A stretch of DNA of 64,000 nt from Trochalopteron elliotii (GCA_024734555.1 JANPWX010000028.1:2362245-2426244), one strand, 5' to 3'. Shown: positions 19,292-28,617, counted from the stretch's first letter. The notes: generated by a model not told the origin, from the letters alone. A program made the numbers and translations.

Positions 19292-19593
19292 GGGGGCGCG
19301 CGCGCGGGAGCGCGCCGCTGGCGTGAGGCGCTCCCGGGCCAGGGGCCGGCGCGGGTACAATCATAGCGGCGCCCGGAGTGCAGTCGTCGACACCGCCACA
19401 AGCCGTGGCTACAGGCACAGCCTTAGGCAGAGGCACAGCCATAGCCGCAGTCATCGGCACGGCCACAGGAAGCGTGGCCGCACGCTCGGTGCTGTCACAG
19501 TCGCAGCTGAAACCAAAGGCTTCACCTCTCCCTTTAAACTCTTCTCTTTTCTTTCCACTGCAGGGGTTGTCATGTCACCACCCCAGAATCGAC

Positions 19594-19910
19594 AGTAGAC
19601 TAGTTTGGGTTGGAAGGGGCCTTAGAGATGCTCTAGTTCCAGCAGCCTTGCCAGTGGCAGGGATGCCTTTCACTAAGCAAAGTTGCTCAGAGCCCCATCC
19701 AAGCTGGCCTTGAATACTTCCAGGGATGGGGCATCCACAGCCTTTCTGGGCCACCCGTTCCAATGCCTCACCATTCTTGCAGTGAGGAATTCTTTACCTA
19801 ATATCCAATCTAAACCTATTATCTTCTGGTTTGAATCCATTCTCCCTTGTCCTGCACTACATGCCATTTTAAAACTCTCCATCTTTCTTCTAGGGTCCCT
19901 TCACAAATAT
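19594..19910 (-). repeat. CR1 LINE 3' end, minus orientation
   Basis: Reverse-oriented CR1 is recognisable from TTTGGGTTGGAAGGGGCCTT near 19603, through CATCCAAGCTGGCCTTGAA and GGGGCATCCACAGCC, to TTCTCCCTTGTCCTG and GGGTCCCTTC near 19.9 kb. The 3' end of the element faces the BCKDHB CpG island, only about 80 bp from its edge. Open frames crossing this segment on both strands are repeat-derived. Confidence 0.92.
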
Positions 19911-21666
19911 TTGAAATCCTCAAATTCTACCCCAGCAGCTGCCCCAGAACAGTAAAAAGAATTCATAAACCTGCAGATATTACCTGTTCCACTCTGTCTC
20001 TCAAAACCCCCTCAACTGCCCATCCAGTCTATTTCAAATTAATTTTTTCCAAGGTCTTTTCTTCCAAACACTCTTGCTCATACCTTTGTTATATTATTTC
20101 ATTGAAATTATGATCTTTCATAGGCAGTATTTTCTTTGTCAGGTTTTATAAAAACATTCTTTCTAATGTTCTCCTCAACAAGTGACCCCCTCACATTCCT
20201 TCCATCATCCAGGTTAATCTTCTGGGTCTATTTTTGCAGCCTCCATTTCTTCCTCTGTACACCCATCCTTGCTGCCTTTTAGTTGTCTCCTGATCAATCC
20301 TTTCCCTTTTGTCAGTGCTTCACATCTTATCCCTGTGCATGCCTCTTCATCAGCCCCTTTCCTGCAGCCGCCAGTACGTGACAAGCTTTGAGTTGTTCTT
20401 CCCTGTCTGTTTTGATATTATCTGTAAGACAAACCATACTGGGTAGCATTTTTACTTTGCTCCAAGAGCTCTAATTCAATACTGTAGCTCAAAGAAAAGG
20501 GCTAGAAATTAGAATTATGTATAAATGGCATCACCTCTTTCAAATGAGAGGGCTCATATGTAATCTTGTATGAACAGAGTGTAGTTTAAATACTGGAATG
20601 TTAGATTTCATGTCTAACATATGTATAACTGTTATGGTGAGATTTTTATTTTTTCTGTTGGAGTTCCAAGCAATTGTTGAATATCCCTGTAATGACCACA
20701 GTTCCGTTTCATTGAAGACTATTGTTTCATTATGTATTTTTTGAAAAAAGAAATCATGTTGATTTAGAATTTCTTAATCATTAAGATTTGTGCAAAATAA
20801 AAGACTTAATCCTCCTGGTAACTGGGGAGACCATCCTCTTGCTCTTTAACGGGCCCTTTTTCCTGCTGAAAAAGCACTCAAATTTTGAGTGATTGATCAT
20901 GGAATGAAACAAGTGGGATATGTTCCCTGGGAACATATCCCAGGGAAACAAGGCACTATTTGAGGGGGTGAGAATTTCAACAAACAGTAGAAAAGCCATC
21001 TTTCCAATGAACAAGGAATATAAATGTCGTATGTTGAGGTTGCTTCCAACTTCAACTGAAGGCAACACCTAGATGTTTGAAAAAGTTTAGTGCCTGGAAA
21101 ACATCATAACCATCAAGTGATACATAATCATGTAATATGTATTGCTAATAGTGGAAGATACTACAAATATCTAAGTTTACTACTCAAATAATTGTGTTTC
21201 TTTCAGAAAGCAATGTGTCTGAGTAGGAGGAATTTAGCTATATTTCACATCATTGTGGCAAGATCTGCAAAACTTAAAAACTGAGAACAATAGAAAGGAA
21301 TTAATTACTTTAGTGTGAGTCTGTCATCTGTTACTAATATGGCAATTGTTGGATCTGTGAATTGCTAAAGTCATACTATAAACTGTTAAGATATAATCTG
21401 CTCATGTACAGTTAGTATATGCCATGCTCTGATTCTTGTCTCCGATACCTGGTGATATATGGAACTTGAAAAGGAAAAGAATGGTCATGTGGCCCAGTAT
21501 TTTACAGAGCAAGTTATAGCATTTATGATGGAAGTGTGGAAGGAAGAATTATCTTTGGTAAGATGTTCACCTGCTAGTCAGACCTAGGCGAAAGAGAAAA
21601 AAGTATTTGGGGATATATTAACACCTAAATTGTTGTTGCCTTTTGAGTACAAAAGATGGGTTGTCC
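19911..21666. other. Intergenic, nothing recognised
   Basis: AT-rich unique-looking DNA between the CR1 copy and the provirus. I see no gene, RNA or recognised repeat. A perfect-looking short palindrome-like duplication (GGGATATGTTCCC near 20923 and GGGAACATATCCC right after it) could form a hairpin at about 20923-20946, the only local structure noted. Confidence 0.6.
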
Positions 21667-21672
21667 ACATGG
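21667..21672. repeat. Target-site duplication, left copy (acatgg)
   Basis: The bases acatgg abut the left LTR and recur at 28888-28893 abutting the right LTR. Six base pairs is the duplication length made by alpha- and betaretroviral integrases. An identical pair shows that the two LTRs belong to one insertion and have not been reshuffled. Confidence 0.97.
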
Positions 21673-21922
21673 TGTTGCCTCAGGTTTTGGAGGCGTGATG
21701 ACCTGGTTCAGCAACAACACGGCGGCCACCTTACAGGCCACTGGGACCAAGAGCACGCTGACACCAATGTGGTGGACGGCAAATGGCGTTCATTTCCGTT
21801 TTGCATCGGGTTGTATAACTTGGGCTGATTACGTCACTTCCGCCTGTCAAACATGGGGAGGGGGGACCCTATCTTTCCGGTACATTCCGGAATCTTCCGC
21901 ACGCAATTCCCTGTCTAACACA
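21673..21922 (-). repeat. 3' LTR of the provirus (250 bp)
   Basis: Read on the minus strand it starts TGTGTTAGACAGGG and ends CCTGAGGCAACA. Signals visible are TGACGTAA, a CRE/ATF-type site (plus positions 21829-21836), and a TATA-like TTATACAA about 30 bases before GCCATTTGCC. The GCCATTTGCC at about 21787 matches the start of the alpharetroviral R region and is followed by the hairpin-forming CACCACATTGGTG. The expected AATAAA reads AATGAA. It differs from the 5' LTR at 11 of 250 positions with no indels (my count). Its sense points toward BCKDHB. Confidence 0.96.
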
Positions 21923-21939
21923 TTTCCCCCCCACCCTCT
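21923..21939 (-). promoter_or_regulatory. Polypurine tract
   Basis: On the minus strand AGAGGGTGGGGGGGAAA abuts the TG of the 3' LTR. A purine run in this position primes plus-strand DNA synthesis during reverse transcription. No mismatch breaks the run except a single T. Confidence 0.92.
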
Positions 21940-22079
21940 ATGATAAACTGAGTACAGTAAAACTTGTAAAACACATGGGTAAAATTTGTTAACTTGCAAC
22001 TTGCTCAACTCGTCAAACTTTTTCAACAGGTTAAACTTGTTAAACTTTTATACTGTAAAATGGTTAACTGTTAATGGTT
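21940..22079 (-). repeat. Degenerate AACTTGTTAA-type repeats between env and the polypurine tract
   Basis: The 3' untranslated part of the provirus is AT-rich and built from recurring variants of AAACTTGTTAAACTT and GTTAACTTGC (about 21958-22075). Copies are imperfect and of slightly differing length. Alpharetroviruses carry direct repeats with RNA export or stability roles in this position; whether this AT-rich array does the same is unknown. Confidence 0.55.
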
Positions 22080-23960
22080 TTATGTTAGTTGTTGATGTCT
22101 CACGAACATAATATTAACTTTCTCCAAACGGCTTTGCACAAACGACACCAACTTATTCAACACACATGGACCAAAAATCAACACCAATAACATCATCACA
22201 ACTGACCCAATTAGGGTAGAAATTAAAGTGGTCAGCCAAGGGGATTGGTTAAACAATGACTCAAACCATCCCTGTTGTGATTTTCTGTCTTTTTTCCTCT
22301 GAGTCAGTCTTTCTCTCAGGAATCCCAGACCACTCCTATGGTGGTCCACTATGTGGTCTGCATAGAAACAGCACTCTTCCTTCAGAGCTGCGCAGAGACC
22401 TCCCTGCTGCATGAACAGATCCAGTCCTCTCCTGTTCTGCAAGACAACCTCGGAAAGTGAGGAGAGTGATTTTTCTAAAAAGGAAATGGATCTCTCAGTT
22501 CTCAGCAGGTCCTCATCAATGGTCATTTGCAATTGCGACAGGCTTTGCCGTTGGGTCGCAAGAGTGGAGACACCGGTGGCTGTGTCAGTTGTTCCCAACG
22601 TGAGCAGCATTGCGATGGTGATGCCTGTCAGAAGCTCTCTTTTCTGAAGTCGAGTGGTCACATCTGTAAGTTGATTGGCTTCTTCTTCTGAGTGGTACAA
22701 AACTCTCGGGACAATAATAACTAATACACAAAAATCGTTAGAAACATCAAATTCTTTAAGGTACACACAAGGGCTCACACCAGTGCGGTGGCACACCCAT
22801 GTTCCAGGAGCTGATGGGATAGCCCATCGCTTGGATTTGTCTACATGAGCAGCAATTGCACACAGTTCTTTGCTGTTCCTTGCTAGAATGACATTCCCTA
22901 TCCACAGTCCTTGTCCTGAGACCTGGGTGAGAGTGATTCCCTTTCGAGGAGTGTTCCACCTACAGTGAGCTGGACTAGGTTCAGTTGAAAAACTGAAAGA
23001 ACTATTGAGAGCAATGCGTTCCTAAAAAGGCAGTTTAGAATCAAAACACAACCAACAGGAACTAGTAAGATTTGGGTTGGTTTGGTTTAACGAAAGAAAG
23101 ATGGCTTTTATTACACGATAAAACAAGTCAAAAGGAGTTGTTTCATGGATTGGAAAAGGATTTGACTCGACAGAGACAGAAGCATGGTTGCTTACCGTTG
23201 TGACACGAGAGCTTCTTTTGGGACCTTTGCTGTTCACTTTTTCTTTCAAAGCTTTGTTGGGTCCAATTACTATGGATTGTTGGAATGGAAATCTGGTGAT
23301 TTGCACTACTGTTCCTGGGTCTACATGTGCTCCTGCGTAATGAAGCAACACTGACCACATTCTCCCCACTGCCCAGCTGGTGTGATTTGGCTTCAAGACT
23401 TCTATTTTCCAGTGAAAGCAAGTGCCTCTCTCATGCATGACTCCATCAATTGCAAACTTCGGATGTTTGCATTGACTCGGCGGCCATTCTACCTTCAAAA
23501 ATTCATCTCTCTTGACCGGTTCCCAACTGTTGCCTACCACAATGGTTTCACATCCCCAGTACCCACAAAACCAGTACCCGGGGTAGTTATAGTAGCTTTT
23601 TCCAGGGTTAGAGCTTGGGCACCAGTATGCGACCCTTGCTCCTCTGGGTCTTAATGTGTTGGGAAAAACTGCATGGGGAGTTACCTGAAAGCTTGGAGAA
23701 CCTACTGTGATGGTTTCTTGGAGGATGGTGCCGTCTGTAGGGTTTCGAAGGGTCCACCGAAAAGGCTGGTATGGATGGGGTTCTGGTTTGGTTCGTGCTC
23801 CTGTCATCAGCCCTAAAAGCAGAATCGCACAGAGACACCAGTGATTTTCGACCTTCACAGCCACGGAAACTCTGGGAGTTGTCAGAGTGGTTGTTGGTTG
23901 ATCACTCTCTTCCGTTGGTGGGAATGCCGAAGAGTTGGGAGGGTGCTCACAAGCCTGGTC
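22080..23960 (-). pseudogene. env: env, gamma-type envelope, interrupted by one stop codon
   Basis: The env exon opens at a splice acceptor (TTTCTTTTAACAG, 23961-23973) and stays in one frame to the stop at 22080, apart from a TAG at 23022-23024. SU has a hydrophobic signal segment (CLCAILLLGLM, about 23838-23806) and a cysteine-rich patch with CGYWGCETI. It also has glycosylation motifs (NHTS, NQT, NLT) and the CWLC motif at 23046-23057, just before the stop. TM follows in the same frame: basic RLQKR cleavage site near 22645, hydrophobic fusion peptide, QNRRGLDLF segment, the CX6CC motif (CAALKEECC) and a membrane anchor (SVVMMLLVLIF). CWLC with CX6CC marks SU and TM linked by a disulphide, the gamma type. 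No ATG precedes the signal segment; the start is expected from gag by splicing. Confidence 0.9.
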
Positions 23961-23973
23961 CTGTTAAAAGAAA
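23961..23973 (-). promoter_or_regulatory. Splice acceptor for env mRNA
   Basis: Minus-strand TTTCTTTTAACAG is a pyrimidine-rich tract followed by AG. The exon begins GACCAGG at 23960. Its phase is 0, which fits a donor after the sixth codon of gag, as used by alpharetroviruses to give Env the Gag start codon. Confidence 0.75.
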
Positions 23974-24008
23974 CTTAATTTTCATTAGTATTACTTTGCA
24001 GCTCGGGT

Positions 24009-24505
24009 TTAATAGATTTCAGGGGACACAGACGTCCACAGACGGACACTCACTGCTGCTGAGTCTGCTTTGTCATTGCCAGTTTGGCAAAATCCCTTGA
24101 TTGGGCTATGACTGTTCATGTGAATGACGGAAATGGTACCTCTTCTGGAGTGGATCGCTTCCTCTATCATCATGGCATTTGTGGATGCTGATACTCCTGA
24201 TCCTGACATGGCTTGACAGAATCTTGCCACAAAGATTGAATCAGTCACAATGTTTAAATGCTCTGAGAGAAACAGTCCGCATGCCAGCACCAGGGCTGAT
24301 GCTTCTAGTGGTTGCACTGAGAGAGTGCAGTCTGTTTTCTTGATGCAGTGCCACTGATCCTCGGATTGCCACACTGCTGCTGCGGTCGAGGTTGCGGATG
24401 AGGCGTCTGTGAAGACTGTTGGTCCTGGCATGGGCCAGTCCATGACTTTTTGTGGAAGGTCGATGTGCACGACTGTCAGCAGCTGAATCCACTGCGGCTT
24501 GGTGG
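24009..24505 (-). pseudogene. pol: pol: RNase H domain, followed by loss of integrase
   Basis: The frame contains the RNase H acidic residues in order: D in TVFTDASS (near 24405), E in QPLEASAL, D in IVTDSIF, and D in GNDKADS with H in HMNSHS. This domain would remove the RNA strand during reverse transcription. The frame then runs into about a dozen unrelated residues and stops at 24009. The env acceptor is only about 50 bases further on, so the roughly 850-bp integrase region normally found here (zinc-binding HHCC and DDE core) is absent. A second frame break separates this domain from the upstream polymerase segment at about 24500-24512. Confidence 0.85.
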
Positions 24506-25776
24506 CGTATCAGATTTCTCCAGCAAATCAGAGCCAGGGCTAGGTGTTCTGACATTGCCACCGACAAGGTGGTGATCTGCTTGCAGAAGGGTAGAAATAT
24601 TTTGGTGGGCTCAGTGCCTAGGTGGTTCAGTGCAAGCTTTCTGCCTTTCATGATGAGATTAGCAATGCACTCAATGCCTGGGGGTGAAAGCTCGTGTTGA
24701 CTTTCCCAAAACCACCCAATGAATAGGTTTGGCTTTTTCGGGGGGTCCTTGAGCTAGCGCTCCAACCCCTCCTCCTTTTGTGAAGTGCATGTACAAATCT
24801 AGTGGCATGCTGGGATCCCATCTTGAGAGTGTGCTGGAGGAAATTTGTTGCTCAATAAAGTCGAGCGAGCTTGTTGCGTCGGGTGTCAGAGTCTTTGGTT
24901 CCCATGGGTGTTTCCCTTTGAGGAGGTCATACAGAGGAGACGTGACCTCAGGAGGAACCAGCACTACGTTACGAAGCCATTGCAGAGATCCAACCAGTTG
25001 TTGTGCGTCATGGAGTGTTCTGATGTCTCGCTGAATTTTTATCTGAGGTGGGGTCACATATAAATCTGTAATTTGCATCCCCAAAAAGGTCACACAAAGT
25101 CCTCTCTTTATTTTTGCACTGGCAATCTCAAACCCATTTGTTTTCAGAGTTTGTGTAACTGTTGTCACCAACTGATCCACCTGGGTTGCTGATGGTGCTG
25201 CAATCAGGATGTCATCCATGTATTGAATGATGGTGGCAGTCGGGTTAGTGTGTCTGATTGGTGCCAGTGCACGATCCACCGTAATTTGGCAAATAGTGGG
25301 TGAGTTGACCATGCCTTGAGGCAACATTGTCCACTGGAAGCGTAGGTTGGGACGCTGTCCATTTGGGAACACCACTGAAAAGGCGAAACACTCTTTGTCA
25401 CTCTCATGCAGAGGTATTGAAAAGAAGCAGTCCTTGATGTCCAGCACCGCACAAGGCTGTCCTTTTGGAATCATAGAATTTGCTGGCGATGATGTTTGCA
25501 CAGGACCCATTGGCTGGATTGCTTTATTTACCTCACGCAGGTCATGGATGAGACGAAAGCTTTTGGTGTTTCTCTTCAGTATCACAAAGACTGGTGTGTT
25601 CCATGGACTCATTGATGGCTCAATGTGACCTTGTCGTAGTTCTCGATCAAGCAGATTGAGGAGGGCAGTCATTCGAGGCTCAGTCAGGGGCCACTGCTTG
25701 ACCCACACCAGGTTGGAGGACTTCCAGGTTAACTTAATTGGTGGGGGTGGGTGTGCGGCAGTGGCCCTTAGACTAA
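24506..25776 (-). pseudogene. pol: pol: reverse transcriptase domain, frameshifted near its end
   Basis: The frame is entered by a -1 slip at 25774-25780 and continues through the RT fingers and palm. Visible landmarks are SPWNTPVFVI, LDIKDCFFSIPL, FQWTMLPQGMVNSPT and the catalytic YMDD at 25211-25222. The thumb and connection follow. The frame closes at 24671 and is replaced by a different open frame that continues the connection (MKGRKLALNHLG onward). The break is probably within the C6/A5 run at 24734-24745, so an indel there, real or from sequencing, is likely. Sequence style is class II (alpha/beta), with the closest feel to alpharetroviruses, judged by eye. Confidence 0.9.
25688..25767 (-). 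promoter_or_regulatory. Frameshift-stimulating stem-loop
   Basis: Six bases after the slippery site the minus strand reads GGGCCACTGC (25767-25758). Its perfect complement GCAGTGGCCC occurs at 25697-25688. The 10-bp stem encloses a 60-base loop that could hold further pairing. Position, spacing and stem sequence resemble the alpharetroviral gag-pol frameshift stimulator. Confidence 0.85.
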
Positions 25777-26190
25777 ATTTGTTACTCTGACTCTCAGGTG
25801 GGCCAATGCGTCTCTTCCCAGCAGGGGTGGGACTCCTAGCATGACGTATGGATAAAGTGTGACAGTCTTTTCAGGCCCTTTCTCTGTGTGTGGTGTGATG
25901 GCTATTAGTAGTGTACTTTTCTTTGCTCGAGACAACCCTCTGACTCCGCCTACGGTGGGGGCCTCCTCCAGTTTCCAGCTTGGAGGCCAGTATGTCTCTG
26001 GGATCACTGTTACATCCGCGCCCGTGTCAATCAGAAGAGGAGCGCTGATGGCGATGTCATCTGGGGGATATTTCCAAGGTGAAATTGTGGTGTTGTACAG
26101 TCGGCAAATCTCCCACACCACTGGTGGGCTGCTGCAGTCTACTGCCAAGGCCACCCGAGGGTTCCGCTCTCCTGGGGCATCTCCTGCGGC
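25768..26190 (-). pseudogene. pro: pro: aspartic protease domain
   Basis: The frame contains the retroviral aspartic protease active site LLIDTGADVTVI (DTGAD at 26014-26028), a flap-like GGVRGLS segment and the LGRDALAHL motif before the end at 25768. The enzyme would dimerise and cleave Gag and Gag-Pol. The frame is one base out of step with the upstream gag frame, which stops at 26139. Alpharetroviruses keep gag and pro in one frame, and I see no convincing slippery heptamer at the gag end, so an indel is the likelier cause; a betaretrovirus-like gag-pro shift cannot be excluded. No dUTPase is present upstream. Confidence 0.85.
25774..25780 (-). promoter_or_regulatory. Slippery heptamer AAATTTA for -1 frameshift into pol
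   Basis: In the protease frame the codons read ACA AAT TTA GTC TAA, placing A-AAT-TTA correctly for simultaneous slippage two codons before the stop. The -1 frame leads directly into open pol sequence. The same heptamer is used at the alpharetroviral gag-pol junction. Confidence 0.9.
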
Positions 26191-27106
26191 TTCGAGGATG
26201 TAATTGGCTCTGGCTGGGGCATTGGATAGGCTATAAAGTTGGTCGCCTCCCAGGGGGGCCACAGGTTTGGGAGCTCCCCTCCCCATTTGGGGTTGGCATA
26301 AGTGGGCCGCCTCACGTCCCAAGTGGGAGGGGGCCGCACGTGGCCCAACTGCCCCCTCCCTCTCCCGTTTCCCTGAACCTTGGCTCTGCATTCTTTTGCT
26401 ATGTGCTCCTTTTTCCCACAGGTCCAGCACAGACCTCTCGGGCGATTTTGGCGTGGCGGGAGTGATGGAGTTGCATTGATTAATTGAGGACAATCCTGCA
26501 TCGTGTGGCCTGGCTGGCCGCATCTGAGGCATGCCATGACATTGGCAATGGCGGTGCAAACTGCTGCCTGAATCGGAGCTAGATGTTCTTCTTTTGTGAC
26601 ATGTTTGATCATTGCCGCGATGCTCAAGCCAGCCGGCAGTGAACACAAGATCTCTTTGGTTGCCAAATTGCACTGTTGTCGCAGGCACGCTGCTACAACT
26701 GGACCTTTTGCCTCTGCAGGCAAGTTTGAGGAGTCCACCGCTGCTTGCAGGCGGTCTACGAACTGAGTGAAGCTCTCACTCTCAGATTGTTTAATTGTGG
26801 ACCATGGGGCTGGCTTAGCGACAACTCCGCACACTGTACGAATTGCCTCTCTGGCTGCACGAGTGGTGGCAGCAACTTCTGGGGCTCTTAAGTTTTGAGC
26901 CTGTGCCTGAGGGGTAATCATTGTCGGGTCTGTGCCCATCAACCGCTGCAAGCTGGAGCCTTGCAAAGGGTGTTTGGCTCCTGCCACTTGTACCAACCAC
27001 CTGACACAATTGTCCTCCCATTCTTGTTTAAACACTATCATCCCGGCCCCATCAAAAATGAGTCTGCATGTCTGTTTGATGTCAAAGGGAAGCATATCAT
27101 CTTCCC
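26139..27106 (-). pseudogene. gag: gag, 3' part: capsid C-terminal region and nucleocapsid
   Basis: This frame carries the rest of capsid, with a major homology region around IKQSESESFTQFVDRL (about 26795-26748). The nucleocapsid has two CCHC zinc knuckles: CLRCGQPGHTMQDC (about 26531-26490) and CWTCGKKEHIAKEC (about 26429-26388). Two knuckles fit alpha- and betaretroviruses, and their job is genomic RNA binding and packaging. It follows the 5' part of gag after a one-base frame change at the A5 run (plus strand 27107-27111). The frame ends at 26139 in a proline- and tryptophan-containing tail. Confidence 0.9.
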
Positions 27107-28330
27107 AAAAACACTGTCAATCAGATTAGAAACCATAGGTGAATTGACGCCCTTGTCGGCAATTGCTTTGACAATGGCTTGCACATCCTTGGGGTTCACC
27201 AGAGAATATGATCTTTGTCCTCCGTCGATTTGCCGGACCGAAAAAGGCAGGACTGCTGGTGGGGCCCAGTCCGCACAGGCAATTTGAATTTTCTTCCAAT
27301 CAGTGAGAGGCATTTCTTTTACTTGTTCTTTCTCTACTACCATCGGAGAGACTTGGCTTTTGATTTTTCTTTGGTCTGCATCCACTGTCTCCCATTCAGA
27401 GTCTGAGTCGCCCGCGGACCACCCATCCCAGCTCGTGTCTGAGTCAGAGCCGGAAGTTGACTGACTCGAGGTTTCCAGGCTCCAGTATCTTTTTCTGGGA
27501 CTCCGCCCCCTTTCGCCCCTCCTGTGGGTGGGTTTTTCTCTCCCCCTGGGTTCACCCTGCCTCCTACTTGTGGAGGTCTTTCTCTTGAAAGGACATGTTT
27601 TGCGGCGCGCCCCCTGATTGGTTTTTGGATTTTTGACCACGCCCTCCGCCCCATTGTGGCTAAATTCAGCAATCTCCTCCCCCCAGCTTTCTCTTCTTTC
27701 CCGCTCGCGTGCTTCTTTGGCGCTCAAAAGCCCTTTACCCCGCCTTTCTTCTCGCCTCTCGGCGCCGTTTTCTGGGGTGTAAGGTGGAGGTCTGTCCCAA
27801 GCCAGAGGGGGCTCAGGCTCAGGCTTACTAATTTCACTTTCAATCTGATCCACACTTCCATCTCCCGACAATTTTTGTTGGTCTGTGGTTGGATCACGAG
27901 TCGGTGAGCGCTCGTGGGCAAGACTAGAAAAATGCTGAGACAACGAGGAGTGTTCTCCATGCTGCGAGTCAGTGGACTCAGCAGAACAGCTGTCAAATGC
28001 AGTTTGTGTGGTTGCCCCAACTCCTAATTTAGGAGTGACACGTAAACATTTCTGGGCAGCCTTCCACGTTTCTTGTTCTTGCAGTGCCTTTTTCAGCGCC
28101 TGCACAACTTTTCCCCATGATTTTAAATTCTTTCCATTTCCGGAAAACATGGCATCATCAGCCAACACTTTGGTGCATTGTTCCCAAATTTCTGGGTGGA
28201 GTATATCCACCGGACAGTCGATGACACCAGCCTGCAACAGCCTAGCAAACGCGCGGCTAAAATCTCTAGGCTTACAGTCAATCCCCCACTGCCTGTGCAG
28301 TTCAGATACAACCTTGGCGAGCGCTTCCAT
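27107..28330 (-). pseudogene. gag: gag, 5' part: matrix to capsid N-terminal region
   Basis: Starts at ATG 28330-28328 in good context (GGAGATGG). The opening MEALAKVVSELHRQ and the following ~100 residues look like alpharetroviral matrix. A late-domain motif PPPY lies in WDRPPPYTPE (about 27790). A long, charged serine/arginine- and glutamate-rich linker follows, then capsid-like sequence (PLTDWKKIQIA, AVLPFSVRQI). The frame is lost at the T5 run (minus strand) at about 27107-27111, after which capsid continues in another frame. There is no N-terminal glycine for myristoylation after the initiator, as in alpharetroviruses. The long basic SR-like linker is unusual. Confidence 0.88.
28311..28316 (-). 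promoter_or_regulatory. Candidate env splice donor inside gag
   Basis: After six gag codons the minus strand reads GCCAAG/GTTGTATC. A donor after the sixth codon is where alpharetroviruses splice gag to env. It leaves phase 0, which matches the env acceptor at 23961. The donor is weak by consensus (GTTGTA). Confidence 0.6.
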
Positions 28331-28617
28331 CTCCTCGCCGGTTCAGGAGCGTCCTCCCCGCCGAAGTCACTCCCGCCACTCCGGCTGTTGTTCGCTGTCC
28401 AGGTGAAATCCCGATTCCCGGTTCTCACTCCTTGCGGCTGTCACTTTTTCTGTGGTTCGCTCGCGACTGTCATGGCTCCGCCATTCTGCGGCCCCACGGT
28501 CCCTGTGACTTCATTGCTCTCTCCCGCGACTTCGTGGCTCCGCGGTCCCCGCTGCTGCCTTCCCGCGGCTGTCCTTCCCACGGCTGTCCTTCCATGGCTG
28601 TCCTTCCCAGCTGTCCT
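28331..28617 (-). promoter_or_regulatory. Proviral leader with tandem repeats and a small upstream ORF
   Basis: Between the primer-binding site and gag the leader is GC-rich. At about 28555-28617 it holds at least four degenerate copies of GGAAGGACAGC plus spacer (minus strand, unit about 15 bases). An ATG in CCATGG (28595-28593) opens a 41-codon upstream frame that ends at 28470 and overlaps the repeats. This is the region where packaging and translation signals of the genomic RNA are expected. Confidence 0.65.

Noticed and set aside
24009..25034. Plus-strand frames over pol
   Set aside because: They are shadows of the minus-strand pol gene.
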